From the NCBI RefSeq assembly GCF_037190085.1, contig NZ_JBBCJO010000001.1, positions 343,504 through 407,503 of the forward strand: DNA of 64,000 nucleotides. The letters run 5' to 3'. Within the stretch, counting starts at the first letter, position 1. Each line of letters begins with the position of its first letter. Below are positions 59,437 to 64,000 of the stretch, one piece after another. Position numbers and translations under genes: made by a program. Below the pieces are notes generated by a model. It did no database searches and was not told the DNA's origin. It saw only the letters and a list, made by a program, of their open reading frames with translations. This DNA comes from Gemmatimonas aurantiaca (lineage in GTDB: Bacteria; Gemmatimonadota; Gemmatimonadetes; Gemmatimonadales; Gemmatimonadaceae).

Positions 59437-59859
59437 ATGGCCAAGAAGGTCACTGGATTCGTCAAACTGCAGATTCCTGCAGGCAAGGCGAACCCGGCGC
59501 CCCCGGTAGGTACGGCCCTCGGTCCCCAGGGTATCAACATCATGGGGTTCTGCAAGGAGTTCAACGCTCGCACGCAGGGCGGGGATATGATCATCCCCGT
59601 CGAGGTCACGATCTACGCGGACAAGTCGTTCACCTTCATTCTCAAGACGCCGCCCGCGGCGGAATTGATCAAGAAGGAGCTCGGCGTGGAGAAGGGCTCG
59701 GGTCAGCCGAACAAGGTCAAGGTGGGCAGCATCAGCCGCGCGCAGCTGGAGAAGATCGCGACGGCCAAGATGCCCGACCTCAACTGTGATTCCATGGAAA
59801 GTGCGGTGGCGATGATCGCCGGAGCCGCGCGGTCGATGGGCATCACGGTGAAGGATTGA
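59437..59859 (+). CDS. rplK: 50S ribosomal protein L11
   Basis: 140 residues from ATG 59437, with GAGGAAG four bases upstream. Recognised from KKVTGFVKLQIPAGKANPAP, PVGTALGPQGINIMGFCKEF and the RNA-binding C-terminal part KPPAAELIKKELG-like PPAAELIKKELGVEKGSGQP. L11 forms the GTPase-associated centre with 23S rRNA and L10-L12. The preceding 165-bp gap holds the GGGTTC repeats, so the L11-L1 unit may have its own promoter. Confidence 0.98.
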   Translation: MAKKVTGFVKLQIPAGKANPAPPVGTALGPQGINIMGFCKEFNARTQGGDMIIPVEVTIYADKSFTFILKTPPAAELIKKELGVEKGSGQPNKVKVGSISRAQLEKIATAKMPDLNCDSMESAVAMIAGAARSMGITVKD

Positions 59860-59864
59860 GCCTC

Positions 59865-60554
59865 ATGAAGACCTACGGGAAGAAGTACCGCGGCGCGAGC
59901 GAGCGTCGCGAACTCGGCAAGTCGTATGAGGCGAAGCAGGCGATCGCCCTGGTGAAGCAGATGGCGTTCGCGAAGTTCGACGAGACCGTCGAAGTCGCGA
60001 TCCGTCTCGGGGTCGATCCGCGTCACGCCGATCAGGTCGTGCGCGGTACGGTGGTGCTTCCGGAAGGGACCGGCAAGACGATGCGCGTGCTCGTCATCGC
60101 CGCCGGTGCCAAGGTGCAGGAAGCGCAGGACGCCGGCGCCGATTTCGTGGGAACCGAGTATCTCCAGAAGATCAAGGATGGCTGGCTCGACTTCGACGTC
60201 ATGATCGCCACGCCGGACCAGATGGGACAGATCGGCCAGTTGGGTCGTGTCCTCGGTCCGCGCGGTCTCATGCCGAACCCGAAGGCGGGCACCGTCACGT
60301 TCGACGTGGGCAAGGCGGTCCGCGAGTCGAAGGGCGGCAAGATCGAATTCCGCGTCGACAAGGGTGGCAATGTGCACGCCCCGATCGGCAAGGTGTCGTT
60401 CGCGCCCGAGCAGCTCGAGACCAACTTCTCCGCACTGATGGATACCATCGTGCGTGCGAAGCCGGCCGCGGCGAAGGGTCTGTACATCCGCAACGTCGCG
60501 ATCTCGAGCTCCATGGGTCCTGGCGTCACCATCGACACCACGCCGTTCCGGTAA
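59865..60554 (+). CDS. rplA: 50S ribosomal protein L1
   Basis: 229 residues from ATG 59865, with AAGGA nine bases upstream (TTG 59856 is an alternative that would overlap rplK). Signatures: VAIRLGVDPRHADQVVRGTV, GAKVQEAQDAGADFVGTEYL, GRVLGPRGLMPNPKAGTVT and KGLYIRNVAISSSMGPGVTI. It forms the L1 stalk and in many bacteria represses its own operon. Confidence 0.97.
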   Translation: MKTYGKKYRGASERRELGKSYEAKQAIALVKQMAFAKFDETVEVAIRLGVDPRHADQVVRGTVVLPEGTGKTMRVLVIAAGAKVQEAQDAGADFVGTEYLQKIKDGWLDFDVMIATPDQMGQIGQLGRVLGPRGLMPNPKAGTVTFDVGKAVRESKGGKIEFRVDKGGNVHAPIGKVSFAPEQLETNFSALMDTIVRAKPAAAKGLYIRNVAISSSMGPGVTIDTTPFR

Positions 60555-60569
60555 GAGGGAGACGTCACC

Positions 60570-61073
60570 ATGAAAGGCAAGCCGAAGGCCAAGCAGAGCG
60601 ACAAGCAGATCCTGGTGGACAGCCTGAAGGCGCAGTTGACCGGCGCGCAGGCGCTCTACTACACCGACTTCACGGGTCTGAACGTGAAGCGCATGACGGA
60701 CCTGCGCCGCCGCCTGAAGAAGGCCGGTGTCGAGTACGTCGTGATCAAGAACACGCTGGCGCTCCGTGCCGTCAACGAGAGCGGGCTGGTGGCCCAGCGT
60801 CTGAAAGGTCCGACGGGGGTGGTGGTGGCGAAGGACGCCATCACGGCGGCCAAGGTGCTCTCCGACTTCGCGAAGGAGAACGACCAGAAGCCCGCGGTGA
60901 AGGGCGGCATTTACGAGGGCAACGCGGTCGACGAGGCGATGGTCAAGAAATTGGCCGCCCTGCCGACGCGCGAGGACGCGCTCTCGATCTTCGCCGGCTA
61001 CCTCAACAGCATCCCGATGATGTTCGCCCTCGCCCTCGACGCCCGCAAGGCGCAACTCGAAGGCTCCAACTGA
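60570..61073 (+). CDS. rplJ: 50S ribosomal protein L10
   Basis: 167 residues from ATG 60570. ALYYTDFTGLNVKRMTDLRR and KKAGVEYVVIKNTLALRAVN are typical, then the C-terminal helix that binds L12 dimers (SIFAGYLNSIPMMFALALDA). Only 15 bp separate it from rplA, so the long leader that mediates L10 autoregulation in E. coli is not present here. Part of the stalk base. Confidence 0.97.
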   Translation: MKGKPKAKQSDKQILVDSLKAQLTGAQALYYTDFTGLNVKRMTDLRRRLKKAGVEYVVIKNTLALRAVNESGLVAQRLKGPTGVVVAKDAITAAKVLSDFAKENDQKPAVKGGIYEGNAVDEAMVKKLAALPTREDALSIFAGYLNSIPMMFALALDARKAQLEGSN

Positions 61074-61086
61074 GTTCCCCAGGCGT

Positions 61087-61132
61087 ACGCCGAAAGGCGT
61101 TTGTCTGATCACACGCCCCAGGCTCCCTGGGG
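61087..61132 (+). promoter_or_regulatory. Two hairpins in the rplJ-rplL gap
   Basis: ACGCC-GAAA-GGCGT (61087-61100) is a GNRA tetraloop hairpin followed by TTTG; CCCCAGG-ctc-CCTGGGG (61116-61132) follows. L12 is needed in four or more copies per ribosome, so processing or translation control between L10 and L12 is plausible. Confidence 0.55.
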
Positions 61133-61154
61133 GAGATACGGAGAAAGTACCACC

Positions 61155-61541
<387 letters not shown>

Positions 61542-61594
61542 AGTCCGGCCCAGGCCAGTCTCTACGTCGACACTCCGCAGTTCCGTCGTTGTAT

Positions 61595-61653
61595 CGCTCC
61601 TCCCCGGGGGCGCCGGTCACGAAACCGTGACTGGCGCCGTCGGGGACGGAGCG
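61595..61653 (+). terminator. Large composite hairpin (attenuator or processing site) between rplL and rpoB
   Basis: Nested perfect arms: CGCTCC (61595-61600) with GGAGCG (61648-61653), CCCCG (61602-61606) with CGGGG (61641-61645), and GGCGCCGGTCACG (61609-61621) with CGTGACTGGCGCC (61626-61638, one G-T pair) around AAAC. About 24 base pairs in total, followed by CTTTGCG. In E. coli the same gap contains an attenuator and an RNase III site; a similar role is likely here. Confidence 0.75.
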
Positions 61654-61717
61654 CTTTGCGCCTCCGGTTTCCCGGATTGTGCGCACCCCGCACGAGGGTG
61701 AGCCCCACAAGGATATG

Positions 61718-64000
<2,283 letters not shown>

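Overview
The window is high-GC bacterial chromosome (about two thirds G+C in the lines I counted) with dense, short-gapped genes. Several features fit Gemmatimonadota, a Gemmatimonas-like relative: an ECF sigma factor paired with a membrane Ser/Thr kinase carrying TPRs, a Cys-type CcmE with an unusual CcmH, outer-membrane proteins, and secreted families I associate with that phylum. This assignment rests on recalled family resemblance, not on a search. The right end is the conserved rpmG-secE-nusG-rplKAJL-rpoB block.

Left end (1-9.7 kb) is accessory. A 1574-residue secreted Rhs/YD-repeat protein ends in a DPxGL-18-DPxGL autoprotease motif followed by a GIY-YIG nuclease tip. Two bases after its stop, a leucine-rich-repeat gene begins and runs off the left edge; it is the candidate immunity gene. 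The nuclease part and the LRR gene share a G+C near 50%, unlike the rest of the Rhs gene. Divergent from the Rhs gene is a sigma-54 activator without a sensory domain. The gap between them holds a -24/-12-like element pointing at the Rhs gene and tandem dyads about 110 bp upstream of it. A secreted protein of unknown function follows, then a Phd/AbrB-Doc-type toxin-antitoxin pair in which both frames appear shifted by one base at C runs.

9.7-31.7 kb: a four-gene pseudopilin operon with ATGA overlaps at all three junctions; a quinone-oxidoreductase/MarR divergent pair; gyrB-dciA-recF; enoyl-CoA hydratase and, divergently, mtnA, separated by a 327-bp inverted minisatellite of 15-bp units; glpK; a cytochrome c maturation cluster (ccmE with Cys, ccmF, a five-cysteine CcmH, a zinc-ribbon CcmI-like protein); a possibly 5'-truncated secreted protein; a short mutY; a perfect 41-bp inverted repeat; a two-gene ABC transporter; and cutA.

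31.7-41.7 kb is mostly housekeeping: uvrA, L-serine dehydratase subunits, a lipoprotein, YbjN-like protein and PspA, a DUF1345 protein, a degenerate ABC-ATPase-like protein and cysS.

41.7-64 kb: the tRNA run Thr(TGT)-Tyr-Gly, and 4.1 kb later Thr(GGT), precede the secE-rpoB block in the order known from enterobacteria, but the order is broken twice. A beta-barrel/ECF sigma/Ser-Thr kinase module sits between Gly and Thr(GGT). About 12 kb of signalling and export genes (propeller histidine kinase with a FixJ-type regulator, DUF1003 protein, MacAB-TolC-like exporter, LytS/LytTR pair) sits where tuf would be expected. The ribosomal/RNA polymerase operon has strong intercistronic hairpins at rplJ-rplL and rplL-rpoB.
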